Part shown: positions 44,501 to 55,100 of the stretch, in pieces | How positions within the stretch are numbered: the first letter of the stretch is position 1 | Layout: each line of letters opens with the position of its first letter | NCBI GenBank assembly: GCA_012934845.2 | Contig: WNNJ02001346.1 | Coordinates: forward strand, 186,001-250,000 | Length of the DNA: 64,000 nt | Direction: 5' to 3' | Origin: Pomphorhynchus laevis | Taxonomy: Eukaryota; Acanthocephala; Palaeacanthocephala; Echinorhynchida; Pomphorhynchidae | Position numbers and translations under genes: made by a program | The notes under the pieces: generated by a model | Database searches by the model: none | What the model was told of the DNA's origin: nothing | What the model saw: the letters and a program-made list of their open reading frames with translations, nothing else

Positions 44501-47500
44501 TTCGGTGCTGACGTTATCTGAAAGAATTAATCTCATCTCTACATATTTTATAATTTTTTTAAATTTTTGCTTTTGTCGACATATAGTAAATATCTTATGA
44601 CTAAATATGATGTATTTTCTAAATCAGAAAATACATCATAATTTGCTTTAGTGTTGATTCGTTATTGTATTGTTTGGAGTTTCACTTTCTCACGGTATTT
44701 TGATTTTAAAGCTTTTATTTATACTTTTGTATTGGGTGATATACATAAGACCGAATTGTATAAATAGCCAATCACACGAGAAATGTGATTCTTGATATTC
44801 AGATCATAAGAATAGTGCGCAAGTCTCAAACTATTTAACAAAGTGTCGCAAGTGTTGCCGAGTACTCCTTTATTTCGACGTTATAATAGTCGTCTAGAAG
44901 TGAAATGATGGCTGAAAGTTGTGAATTAAAGTTTAGTTAACCAATCAACACACTTTTCTATAAATGCCACATTTTGTAATAAATCCTGGACCGTTGTTAA
45001 TTCAGCACATCCGTGCACTACTATTATACATGCCGTATCCATTAAGGATCCAACGAGTACAGCGACAATTCAACAACAACCTTTGCCTAGTGTTTAAAGA
45101 TGGTCCGCACAGCAATTCGATCTGGTAAAGGGCGTAAGCCTCAGCCAATAAAGTAAAGTGTTGGAAACGCCTTCATTCACAATGTCACACAGTCAACTTA
45201 AACGACAAGTATATACTTCATTCTACTTATGAGTGTTGCTAGGTACTCTATCATTTCGATGTTGAAGTGGTCGTCTAGAAGTAACATGGTGACTGAAAGT
45301 CGTAAGCCAAAGCCCAATCTATCAAGCAACATCATTTTCTATAAACGCCGCATTTTGTAAGAAATCTCGGAACGTTGTTTACTTAGTAAATTCGTGCACT
45401 ATGATTAAATATAGCTGAGAGAGAAGCGGTGTTTCGAGATCAATACACGATTCCATATATATAATCAAATATTATTGGTTTTACGTTGTTTATTAGATCA
45501 AGGAGCTGAGTTATTATTATATACTGTCAGAGCTTTTGCCGCGTTACGGCTTCCTCAGTGGCTCATCATTGTATGTTAATTATTTTTCAAACTTTTTTAA
45601 GGTTTGAAAAATAATTAACATACAATGAGCCACTGAGGAAGACGTAAGCGGCAAAAGCTCTGGCAGTATATAATAATAACTCAGCTCCTTGATCTAATAA
45701 ACAACGTAAAATATTAGCAACGTGAGAATGAGAGATAAGCGGACATTTAACTCAAATGGTCATTAGTTGGCACATCTTGTATTTTTCCTTGATTTGAATC
45801 TTCTATGATTAATGTGCTTATGACTGTCCACAGGTTTTCAATAATGTTCTTCGCAACATTGTCTCTTGTGCGTTTATGTTTAATGTCGCTTTGTTTATTG
45901 CTGTCTCAATTTGTATGATTTTTCTGTTTCTGTTATATATTGTTTTTCACATTCTTTACGCGACATTATGTTAACATCGCTTTTGGATTTGCAGCATAAA
46001 GTATTCTTCAATTTATATGCTGATTTAGTTGCCGTACTCGTGATGCTATCTGTATTTTCCATTGTTGCACAGCATGCACATCGTTCAAACTTAAATTGTA
46101 AACTGGCTGCTTTGATTGCTAATTTTAGCATTAGTAAGCATTTTGTTTAAAAGTACTCGTGACGTCATTTATAAATGACGTCATTTATGACGTCATTGTC
46201 CTTCAGGATACTAAATGGATCCTGACCCCTAGGACATTACTCGATTTCTACCACAGCACATCAACGTCATCTATACTCTGTACATAACCCCTCTTCACTC
46301 ATCTTCATCTCAAATTATTGTAACTCAGTTAAATGCTCATTAAGTTCATCCTTTTTACTAAGTTTCTCTTGTGCTACCTTGTCTTTAGCTGTAACACTCT
46401 GTAATGACGGTAATCGAATCAGTCTAGCCAATTCTATATTCGACCAGGGGAAATACATAAGAATCGCGACCTCCTTGATCTAATAGTTGATAAGGGTTTG
46501 ACATGATACTTGGTGACTTTAACGATATCGCTGGTCACTGGATTAAAGTCGCACTCTACTGAGCAAGATTATATTATTCATGTACCACTTACCTTAATCT
46601 TTATTGCAATACAACATTGCGCATTTATCAATTCTCTCCTTGATATTATACTGATTCATCAGAAGTGATAGCTTAAATCATTCTGTACTGAACAGTCACA
46701 TCAACAGTTGTCCACCACAAACGACCTACTTCGATGGAGGTTAGAAGTTACCTTACTGCGAAGAAGATACCACATCGATCCAACAGAGCTTCCCTCATCC
46801 AAGCGGTTATCGGATTCTTTCCCTTGTAAGTAATGTGAGTTTGACCAAATTTAATTCGTACCTATTTCAGCAAGCTACCGGGATTTTATCGACAATATAA
46901 TAAAGATGCTGCATTTGCAATTCCACTCCGACAAAACTCAAGGTCCTAGCTAAAATGATACATCTTCCTAAACTTTATACCTCCTTCAAGACAGATTATC
47001 TCGAAAGAATATCAGAGTTCAAGTTAGAAACTTAAGCTGATTAGGTATAGGTCCTGCATTGCTACTTTTAACTCTTCACAATCGCCATTCGGGTAAGATA
47101 TTCAAGAGAGAGAAGTTTGTCAGTTGGAAACATACTGCATCTGGTTTGATTGGTACTTTAGCCCTCGACAGATTTTTAGACAAGTCGATTTTCCTTCATA
47201 ATAATGGAGCCAATCCCTCACCGCAATAAATCCCTTCTTAGTGTACTTTTATGGTATAGAGATTTCTTTATTACTGATATATTTAACTTCTGAAGTCCCT
47301 CACCAAGACTCCAAATTCCATACACCAATCTTTACTCGGGTCTGTTAACTTTTGAGAGATAGTCAGAGAAAAGATATCGCATTACGATGCTGTTAGCCTC
47401 ACCATCCGATATTACTGGTATTAATGATGCAGGAAGAATATTTTTATCCAAAAAGAATCCGGTAATGTGTCATAAGGATCTGCTGTTAATTTCAATTCAA

Positions 47501-50500
47501 AACCCTTATTTCCATTTGAGAAAAACAACGCTTCCTTTTAAAATCCGAGATCATTTGATTATGTGAAATTTGATCCCACAAAGTTTTTATTGGTATATTA
47601 GTGCATGCTCGTTTCACTCAACAGTTGATGAAGTATATCGGTTCTACCAGGTAAACAGCTATCAGTTATATGTGGCTGTTTTTCTCGACTTTTCCGCAGC
47701 ATTTGACGTTATTTTCATTCCTTATGTTATCTCTTCTCTTAGATTTTTTCAGGTTGCCTGCGAGAATCGTTTACAGGATCGAAATGATGTTGTATATCAA
47801 AAGCGAAGATGATCCTAATGCGGATCAGTTCTACCCAATTAGTGGTGTACCGCAAGCTTCCCCTTTCTCCAATCTTGTACTGGTGGTATTTTCTGATGAT
47901 ACCGCCGCCTTGTTTTCAGAATGCAGTTTTAATGATGTTGTCTCAAAACAATATCTCGTGAACTGATGGTATTTGCTGATGATACTACCGCCTTGTTTTC
48001 AGAATGCAGAATGTAATGATTTTGTCTCAAAAATCAGCCATTTCTTTTTAAAATAAAAAATTTAGTTAGCCAAATATAGCCTCCTTCTTAATTCTTCCAA
48101 ATTGTAAGTAGCTGTCTTACATTTCAAACCTGCAACAAAAAATAGCTAAAGGGATTGGCAATTTTAGCCTTATTCTTTCCATTATGGCGAATCAACATAT
48201 TCCTTTCTTTACACATCTAGTACGATACCTTTGTTTCACTTTTTCGGAGAACTTGACTACCATATTTGACTTGAATAGATTCAAAAATGTTCTGAAGATT
48301 GCAGGAGGAGACATGAAACGGGCCCATAGTCTGTCATTAAGAGAGAATGTTTGTGTTCGCATTTGTTGCACCTGGGCCATCTCGGACCAATCTTCTTTTA
48401 AAGAAAGCGTCCTCCTGAAGCAAAGACTAAGTTTCTTAAGCACCTTATGTCGATACTATCGTTCATAGTGGGCCGTAATTAGGACATCAGGTATGTGTCA
48501 GATCCTGGTTGTTCAATTCCAATGTGCTGCGTTGGTATAAACTTGCAGGATTTGATCCCACTACGGATTGGAATAATATGTTGAAAATATAATACGTTTT
48601 TTTTAACCGCGCATTTACTTACGAAGAAAATTTTATTATAATAACAACATAAACATTAAAACATAATCATTGTCGAGACTTTACGTGCGTACCGGATTCT
48701 GGAAAGCTCAGTAGCTGGTTGTCTTACGGGAGCTTTCCAGGGGATACTGATTCCAATTATTGACAGGACAAATCAAAAATGAAAACAAATAGTAACAAGA
48801 TTGTTGATGAATTTATTATTGATTTATTTCTATTGATTTACTCCACGTGTTTACTTAGAAAATATGTATTTATTAATAGTCCACTTGTTGGTCGTGACAA
48901 CATTTCTACATAAATTGAACTGTTAAAGTGGTGTTTGAACATTTCATATTTCACGGAATGCTCTTCTGTGAACTGGACTGTCATATTTGACTTAAATAGA
49001 TTCAAAAATGTCCTGAAGATAGCAAGATGGGCGCTGAAACGACCTTAGCGTCTGTCTTTGAGAGAGAAGGTTCAGTTTCGCTTTTAGTGCACCAGGGCCA
49101 TCTCGGGACTTAACTCTTTTGCGTCCCCCTGAGCAAAGACTAAGATTTCTTGAGCACATTTTGTCGAGACTACCGTCCATCGTGCGCCGTAATTGAGACC
49201 TCATTTTTGTGGCAGACCCTGAGTGAATTAATCGGACGATAAAGCATATGTGTGAACTTGCGGGATCTGATTCCACTAAGATTGGAAGAAGATGGTGAAA
49301 ATATGATCCTCGAATCAACATATATTTGTTTTATTCCATTTATGATGTTACCATTTCTTTTTAACTTACATTTATTCATTAAGAAAATCTTATATATAAT
49401 TGGCGGAATCCTCGTATCTTTCAACTTTTCATCCGTTTAAGCTTTTTCGTAGATCACGTGCAATATTCCTGATTGATGGATGATATTGCATCGATATCAC
49501 AATGCACATTTTCCGTTATGTCCTGATCACATGTGCATTTTACATTAAAGTTAGTATGATGGTTAGTATTATTAGGACAAATGATGTGAAATCCTCTTTA
49601 CTACGTGGCTTTACTAAAATAACATTTTCGAAGTATCTCCTCTACCATAAAGGCTTTTTGACTGCCTTCATGATTAGTTTTTCTAATTCTAACTTTGCCA
49701 TAAATAGATTATCATAAGCAAGAGCCATCTACTTCATACTGTGCTTGAACAAAACATTTGTTTTTGACAATTTATATTGCAGACAGATAAATAGGACGTC
49801 GATGAAAGTTGAAATTATTTTTATTTTAGTAATTGGCAAAATTCATGTTTTATTTAGTAATTAACTTGCTTTCCGTTTATTCGGCATGTTTCATTTAAGT
49901 CGTATTTTATTGTGACTCACTCATTAAGTGAGTCACAAAAATATTCAAACAATTGAATATTCTCTGACTATGTAGATAAATGGATATTATTTTTTACAAT
50001 ATTATTTATTTTGATACTATTTATAAATAAATAATAAATGATTATAAAAACAATTTTACAATTTATATTTATATCAAGTTACAATTTAAAATAAAAGTCA
50101 ATATTTATGAATTAACTAATAAATAGCATAAGGTGTATCAGAATAAGGATTAGAAGTAAGCAGGAGAACCGCTATGTTATAGCAGTTCCAAACTTTTACG
50201 TAATGATAACCTTCCATTAATGTTTTAAGCATTTAAATGATTTACAAAGTCTGCTCTTTTATATTTAGGCACAGTGTGTGGCGTATTTCGTCGAAAGGCT
50301 CTTGAAACAGCCGCTAAAGAAATAAACGCAGATGTAATTGTTACTGGTCACAATGCCGATGACATGGCGGAGACTAATCTTTTAAATATAGTTCGTGGGG
50401 ATATATCTCGTTTAGTCCGTAAACCTGGTGAGCATCGACGGTGTAAGCCTTTGGAAAGACTCTACGAAAAAGACATTGTTTTGTATGCACACTTTAATAA

Positions 50501-50837
50501 ATTGAAATACTTTTCAACGGAATGTACGTATTTCCATCAATCTCATCGTGGATACCTTAGAGATTTGATCAAGCAATTGGAGTCTGTTCTACCAAGCTGT
50601 ATTCAATCGATAAACGATACACTTGATCGAGAAATCAATGACTTACAAATACAGCAAAGAACAAAGCCATTACTGGGTACGTGCAGCAGATGTGGTGAGG
50701 TGTCCAGTATGAATATATGTAAGGCGTGTAACCTGGAGGAAGGACTAAAGAGCGAACTTCCATTTTTAGGAGTTGGCAAAACCGAAAAAATTCGGAGACG
50801 AAACAATTTGGAACCGTTGGTATTTTACCGAGAATAA
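38513..50837 (+). CDS. CTU1: CTU1 / NCS6, cytoplasmic tRNA 2-thiolation protein 1
   Basis: Three exons: 38513-38702, 40176-40409 and 50269-50837, with GT-AG introns in matching phase, giving 330 residues. The family adds sulfur to wobble uridine 34 of Lys, Glu and Gln tRNAs in the cytoplasm, with CTU2 as partner and URM1 as sulfur carrier. Visible features: zinc pairs C7/C10 and C27/C30, the PP-loop ASGGKDS (59-65, split by intron 1), SIDEGIVGYRD, the C142-T-V-C145 pair, TGHNADDMAET (167-177) and C-terminal zinc pairs C280/C283 and C292/C295. Oddities: most relatives I recall have GWTMD and CTFCG where this has GTTMD and CTVCG. The ATG directly follows TTTTAG, a 3' splice site. Intron 2 is 9.9 kb and holds an intact antisense retroelement. 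Confidence 0.93.
38703..40175. other. CTU1 intron 1
   Basis: GTAGGT donor and TAATAG acceptor. Very AT-rich, with TTAATTAA-type repeats at 38920-39130 and a perfect hairpin at 39063-39100 (18-bp arms, 2-base loop). Nothing else recognised. Confidence 0.7.
39063..39100. repeat. Perfect hairpin in CTU1 intron 1
   Basis: TAATCGTTATTAATTAAT at 39063-39080, TC, then the exact complement at 39083-39100. Adjacent to a TTAA microsatellite. Confidence 0.8.
40799..40814. repeat. Candidate target-site duplication, 3' side of CXC-RT element 2
   Basis: ATTATTTATTTATTAT, identical to 43896-43911. It is low in complexity, so part of the match could be chance, but its 16 bases bracket the element precisely. 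Confidence 0.6.
40841..40852 (-). other. Conserved 3' hairpin of CXC-RT element 2
   Basis: On the element strand CCCATTTGCGGG followed by AACC; CCC pairs with GGG. Compare 10619-10632 (element 1) and 44185-44198 (possible relic). Confidence 0.5.
40916..43852 (-). CDS. CXC-RT element 2 protein: CXC domain, reverse transcriptase, CCHC, restriction-like endonuclease
   Basis: A complete 978-residue protein, clearly homologous to element 1 over its whole length but divergent. CXC domain at 12-42 (CCNCNGPAAKCIACKCGKSG, then CTSCRAPNCQN). RT about 270-570: HGSAGPSG (283-290), GIRPIGVGETIRRIIG (347-362), LLIDAANAFNTLNR (410-423, motif A D413), QGDPLSM (467-473), WYADDAA (498-504) and KYLGSLVG (563-570). 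CCHC knuckle C785, C787, H795, C799. Nuclease core D856 and D873 (RADI, then FMDI), 17 residues apart as in element 1, then YHENRK and FHPLIFSTVGG. No visible defect. Expected activity by analogy with R2: target nicking and target-primed reverse transcription. Confidence 0.9.
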   Translation of the reverse strand: MVRGKPSSIKLCCNCNGPAAKCIACKCGKSGVPCTSCRAPNCQNQVSKFSPMVHTGTSHTNNNPVLIKHGLSPETFIEDIFYEVIHWIPNHLHLPNCNASKDFIKLLSDCYEQFNRDIKHGGHHLMKATILCQLLLQRTPDRRISHNRKILEKRIKLWRQGQFQELIEEARYLQSEKHKLLRNAAEKTPTSKIKKAVNFIRAGKIGKAHRLLQKEEYSNILKVNSDVNGNSVWQHLKEMHPNGSHIDHEFTLHSKIDGCIEHNNVRYFSLNDSDIIKAARRTHGSAGPSGVDADAWRSFLMAFGSESRCLVNVLRDFAVKIATEVLDSKDLCAYTVSRLIPINKNPGIRPIGVGETIRRIIGKVILTHIKEDLINVCGTEQLCAGQRDGIEFAIHAVRNSMSTSNDKCILLIDAANAFNTLNRSLTIHNMPYICPALTNVLQNMYGNEGSKLTVDGIILKAAEGFTQGDPLSMAAYAAATMPLIAKLRESAPKSLHYWYADDAAVVGNIEDIENVWNEIKRCGPSFGYNVNSKKCILLTHQNCVEIPKVFRDDGVQIRFDGVKYLGSLVGTKGYVENQTKLKVDDWIMQLKKLEQISMENSFAAYLLLSRAFQHQWNYLVRTSEVSRELLKPLEYKLSNETLKCILGIDGMDDETRTIIELPYKYGGLGIRNSTMENEWSYINSRLMCQPYFDGITGEELNKHQQKIGKQIRESNNRRYENIKSQLIQNSSQDLNTVLSQASIIGASAWLTSDKYTSDGFLDSHEFHDALKVRYAWKTGDDTILCTCGKSADIAHALSCKTGGFNFIRHEIISEHIHQSLKECCSCVEKEPILQSVPDTIVFENTTSTRDRDARADIACNGLYGNMLARSFMDICCFNTLAPSYSSERVKEPFKYHENRKNAKYAERIAKIEKGSFHPLIFSTVGGIGYIANQVLKQIATRMAARNSDMYGQYIRKLRSGISIKIVKVVSFTIRRKSK
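43896..43911. repeat. Candidate target-site duplication, 5' side of CXC-RT element 2
   Basis: ATTATTTATTTATTAT, identical to 40799-40814, within a TAATAATAT-rich stretch. Confidence 0.6.
43912..44363. other. AT-rich intron sequence with a possible CXC-RT 3' relic
   Basis: Almost pure TA up to 44090. At 44175-44235 the sequence AAACCCATGCAAATGGGCC, then AAGCAAATGATC and TTTTACGAAAGCA, parallels the 3' end of CXC-RT element 2 on the minus strand, so a short relic of the family may lie here. The rest shows nothing. Confidence 0.4.
44364..44423. repeat. Exact 30-bp tandem duplication
   Basis: Two identical units that begin ACTTTTTAGATTTGGATATA and end CGTACTCCTT. Identity of the units indicates a recent event. 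Confidence 0.9.
44606..44640. repeat. Perfect short hairpin
   Basis: 15-bp arms (TATGATGTATTTTCT and its complement) with the loop AAATC, in CTU1 intron 2. Confidence 0.8.
44837..45415. repeat. Diverged direct repeat of about 200 bp
   Basis: 44837-45050 and 45229-45415 share blocks in the same order: TACTC-TTTCGA-GTT, GTCGTCTAGAAGT, TGACTGAAAGT-like, TTTTCTATAAATGCC-like, GCATTTTGTAA-AAATC and GTGCACTA. The spacing is about 390 bp. The identity of the repeat is unknown. Confidence 0.6.
45479..45711. repeat. Long palindrome with about 112-bp arms
   Basis: The two arms are almost identical inverted copies separated by only about 8 bases (TTTTTTAA). Each arm, read outward from the centre, carries CACTGAGGAAG, a short stem-loop and GCAAAAGCTCTG, and ends with CTAATAAACAACGTAAAA. 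The CTGAGGA-stem-loop-AAA layout recalls a degraded hammerhead motif, as found in Penelope-like elements. No coding is seen. Confidence 0.8.
46160..46195. promoter_or_regulatory. Three TGACGTCA palindromes in tandem
   Basis: TGACGTCA at 46160-46167, 46176-46183 and 46188-46195, joined by TTTATAAA and TTTA spacers. The octamer is the consensus site for CREB/ATF-type bZIP factors. It lies just before the LINE-B copy 2 and inside CTU1 intron 2; whether it is used is unknown. Confidence 0.55.
46205..48600 (+). mobile_element. Decayed LINE, family B copy 2
   Basis: Parallels 4080-6490 at the DNA level (CATAACCCCTCTTCACTC and AATGCTCATTAAGTTCATCC have close counterparts at 4090-4160). RT blocks: YWYISACSFHSTVDEVYRFY, VAVFLDFSAAFDVIFIPYVI (motif A, better preserved than copy 1), GVPQASPFSNLVLVVFSDDT (motif B followed directly by an SDD active site, with the usual spacer lost) and a FLTHL-like end. 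Many stops. ORF1 is absent, so it is 5'-truncated. Confidence 0.75.
48699..48740. repeat. Short inverted repeat of GGAAAGCTC type
   Basis: CTGGAAAGCTC at 48699-48709 and its complement at 48730-48740. The same ends bound the palindrome cluster at 7996-8083, so both may be copies of one tiny foldback repeat. Confidence 0.6.
48970..49325 (+). mobile_element. LINE-B 3' scrap
   Basis: TTTGACTTAAATAGATTCAA and the following 330 bp repeat 48255-48600 with about 80 percent identity by eye. This is the last part of a third LINE-B copy. Confidence 0.7.
49330..50040. other. CTU1 intron 2, unassigned
   Basis: AT-rich sequence. A hairpin GTGACTCACTCATTAAGTGA-GTCAC is visible near 49913-49938. No reading frame supported. 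Confidence 0.45.
50041..50200 (+). repeat. Dispersed repeat DR, copy 4
   Basis: AT-rich head ACAATTTATATTTATATCAA, then AAATAAAAGTCAATATTTATG, then body GGTGTATCAGAATAAGGATT and CCGCTATGTTATAGCAG. The head is strikingly similar to the unit of the satellite at 52190-55445. It lies 70 bp before CTU1 exon 3. Confidence 0.75.
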
Positions 50838-52189
50838 CTCAAGGGCATTTGTATTGAGCCGTGTATATAAGAAATCTGGTTTGCGGTATTTGATTTAAAA
50901 ATCGTTTAAAGCAAAATTGACTTGAAAAATCGATTCTTAATTGTCGTCAAAAGATGAGTTGATTGAAAACATAAATAATTTTTTTGCGATAAAAATTAAT
51001 TGCACAAAGTTACATTTGGCATATGTATTCACTGTTTTATTTTGGATTATTACAAGAAGAGAACATTTTATTCGAATTTTCGACTCTGCCGAAACAGTTA
51101 GCAACTGATAAAGTACACAATTGCCGGAAAGTTAAAAATTTGATGTGGGCTGTTTATGTTTCGCGATGATGACTGCAGTTGAAAATTCGAAGTTTTAATT
51201 TTTTTACTGATACAATTTGTTATAAATCAGATCAGCTAACTGAGCCTGCGTATTTTAAAATATATAAATTAAAATAAAGATAAATAACTATAATTAATTA
51301 TTATAACGATAGAACTAATTATTATTATATATAATAAAGATGAATTATTAAAAATAATAAATAATTATAAGATTTTATACAATTTATATTTATATAACGA
51401 TAAAATTTAAAATTAAAATTTAAAATAAAACTATTTTTTGCTACTGAAACAATTTGCTGTAAATCAGATTAGCTAACTAAGCCTACGTATTTTATACTCT
51501 TTATAAATAAAAAATAATGTAAAATAAAATTTACATAATAATCTCTATTATTTATTAGTTAATTAATAAAAATTAACATTTTAAATTCCAATTTAAAATT
51601 ATAACTGCATTTAAATTATATAAAATCTTATATAACAATAAATAAGTATCAATGCTTTAGTTGCTTAAAAATGAGCAATCTTTAAAAATGGAGCAATGCT
51701 TAAATATATTATTGAAGCTTCATTGAATTAAATGATTGATTACATTTATTTATTTCTGCTCGTTCTTACATCCTAAATAATTTCAGAACAGTTATTGGAA
51801 AGGTCGTCTATTTCGTCCAAAATAGATTTACCAGTCATTTGATGAAAATAAGTGAACGTTAACGTTACTTTCAAAAAAAACAAATATTTGTTGTATTGAT
51901 TGAAAATACTAAAATGTTTAAATCAAACATTAAGGGGTTATATGTATAAAATCATAAACAAAATATATAATATAATAATATATAAAAAATAAATAATAAT
52001 TATATCGGTTCGTTTTACTTAATAATTTACAGCAAATAACATATCAATTTGACGTTTAATGTTTAAATCAGGAAACTATCTAATCAGATCAGCTAACTGA
52101 TTTTACGAACTTTATACCATATAATTATAATTATAAATTGTTATTTATAATTATAAATAACAAATAATTATATAAGATTTAATACAGCT
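50838..52189. other. CTU1 3' flank with scattered satellite-like pieces
   Basis: After the stop codon there is AT-rich sequence. AATAAA signals occur near 51275 and 51330. From 51220 on, diverged pieces of the satellite unit appear (ACAATTTATATTTATATAAC at 51387 and similar at 52186), separated by two copies of a CAGATnAGCTAACT-containing block (51228 and 51465). Confidence 0.55.
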
Positions 52190-55100
52190 TATATTTATAT
52201 AACCATAAAATTTCCTATTAATGTTTTAAATAAAGATGAGTTAATATAAATAATAAATAATTATATAAGAGTCTATACAATTTACATTTATATAACGATA
52301 TAATTTATTATTAATATTTAAAATAAAGATGACTTTATATAAATAATAAATATATAAGTGTTTATACAATTTACATTTATATAACGATATAATTTATTAT
52401 TAATATTTAAAATAAAGATGACCTTATATAAATAATAAATATATAAGTGTTTATACAATTTACATTTATATAACGATATAATTTATTATTAATATTTAAA
52501 ATAAAGATGACTTTATATAAATAATAAATATATAAGTGTTTATACAATTTACATTTATATAACGATATAATTTATTAATATTTAAAATAAAGATGAGTTA
52601 ATATAAATAATAAATATATAAGTGTTTATACAATTTACATTTATATAACGATATAATTTATTATTAATATTTAAAATAAAGATGACTTTATATAAATAAT
52701 AAATAATTAAATAAGAGTCTATACAATTTACATTTATATAACGATATAATTTATTATTAATATTTAAAATAAAGATGACCTTATATAAATAATAAATATA
52801 TAAGTGTTTATACAATTTACATTTATATAACGATATAATTTATTATTAATATTTAAAATAAAGATGACTTTATATAAATAATAAATATATAAGAGTCTAT
52901 ACAATTTACATTTATATAACGATATAATTTATTATTAATATTTAAAATAAAGATGACTTTATATAAATAATAAATATATAAGTGTTTATACAATTTACAT
53001 TTATATAACGATATAATTTATTAATATTTAAAATAAAGATGAGTTAATATAAATAATAAATATATAAGTGTTTATACAATTTACATTTATATAACGATAT
53101 AATTATTATTAATATTTAAAATAAAGATGACTTTATATAAATAATAAATATATAAGTGTTTATACAATTTACATTTATATAACGATATAATTTATTATTA
53201 ATATTTAAAATAAAGATGACCTTATATAAATAATAAATATATAAGTGTTTATACAATTTACATTTATATAACGATATAATTTATTATTAATATTTAAAAT
53301 AAAGATGAGTTAATATAAATAATAAATAATTATATAAGAGTCTATACAATTTACATTTATATAACGATATAATTTATTATTAATATTTAAAATAAAGATG
53401 ACCTTTATATAAATAATAAATATATAAGAGTCTATACAATTTACATTTATATAACGATATAATTTATTATTAATATTTAAAATAAAGATGACTTTATATA
53501 AATAATAAATATATAAGTGTTTATACAATTTACATTTATATAACGATATAATTTATTATTAATATTTAAAATAAAGATGAGTTAATATAAATAATAAATA
53601 ATTAAATAAGAGTCTATACAATTTACATTTATATAACGATATAATTTATTATTAATATTTAAAATAAAGATGAGTTAATATAAATAATAAATATATAAGT
53701 GTTTATACAATTTACATTTATATAACGATATAATTCATTAATATTTAAAATAAAGATGACTTTATATAAATAATAAATATATAAGTGTTTATACAATTTA
53801 CATTTATATAACGATATAATTTATTATTAATATTTAAAATAAAGATGACCTTATATAAATAATAAATATATAAGTGTTTATACAATTTACATTTATATAA
53901 CGATATAATTTATTATTAATATTTAAAATAAAGATGAGTTAATATAAATAATAAATAATTATATAAGAGTCTATACAATTTACATTTATATAACGATATA
54001 ATTTATTATTAATATTTAAAATAAAGATGACTTTATATAAATAATAAATATATAAGAGTCTATACAATTTACATTTATATAACGATATAATTTATTATTA
54101 ATATTTAAAATAAAGATGACTTTATATAAATAATAAATATATAAGTGTTTATACAATTTACATTTATATAACGATATAATTTATTATTAATATTTAAAAT
54201 AAAGATGAGTTAATATAAATAATAAATAATTAAATAAGAGTCTATACAATTTACATTTATATAACGATATAATTTATTATTAATATTTAAAATAAAGATG
54301 ACTTTATATAAATAATAAATATATAAGAGTCTATACAATTTACATTTATATAACGATATAATTTATTATTAATATTTAAAATAAAGATGACTTTATATAA
54401 ATAATAAATATATAAGTGTTTATACAATTTACATTTATATAACGATATAATTTATTATTAATATTTAAAATAAAGATGAGTTAATATAAATAATAAATAA
54501 TTAAATAAGAGTCTATACAATTTACATTTATATAACGATATAATTTATTATTAATATTTAAAATAAAGATGACTTTATATAAATAATAAATATATAAGAG
54601 TCTATACAATTTATATTTATATAACGATATAATTTATTATTAATATTTAAAATAAAGATGACTTTATATAAATAATAAATATATAAGTGTTTATACAATT
54701 TACATTTATATAACGATATAATTTATTATTAATATTTAAAATAAAGATGAGTTAATATAAATAATAAATAATTAAATAAGAGTCTATACAATTTACATTT
54801 ATATAACGATATAATTCATTAATATTTAAAATAAAGATGACTTTATATAAATAATAAATATATAAGAGTCTATACAATTTACATTTATATAACGATATAA
54901 TTTATTATTAATATTTAAAATAAAGATGAGTTAATATAAATAATAAATATATAAGAGTCTATACAATTTACATTTATATAACGATATAATTTATTATTAA
55001 TATTTAAAATAAAGATGAGTTAATATAAATAATAAATAAATATATAAGTGTTTATACAATTTACATTTATATAACGATATAATTTATTATTAATATTTAA

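Noticed and set aside
45895-46150. Overlapping frames on both strands of 78-79 codons
   Set aside because: Neither shows a domain, and mutual antisense overlap in AT-rich intron sequence is expected by chance.
36344-50837. Small gene and CTU1 as an operon
   Set aside because: Same strand and both with acceptors at the ATG, but 1.85 kb apart with a MITE between; nothing shows co-transcription.
52582-53528. Open frames of 72-77 codons rich in Y, I and N
   Set aside because: They are read-through of the 89-bp satellite units on the minus strand and repeat with the array.
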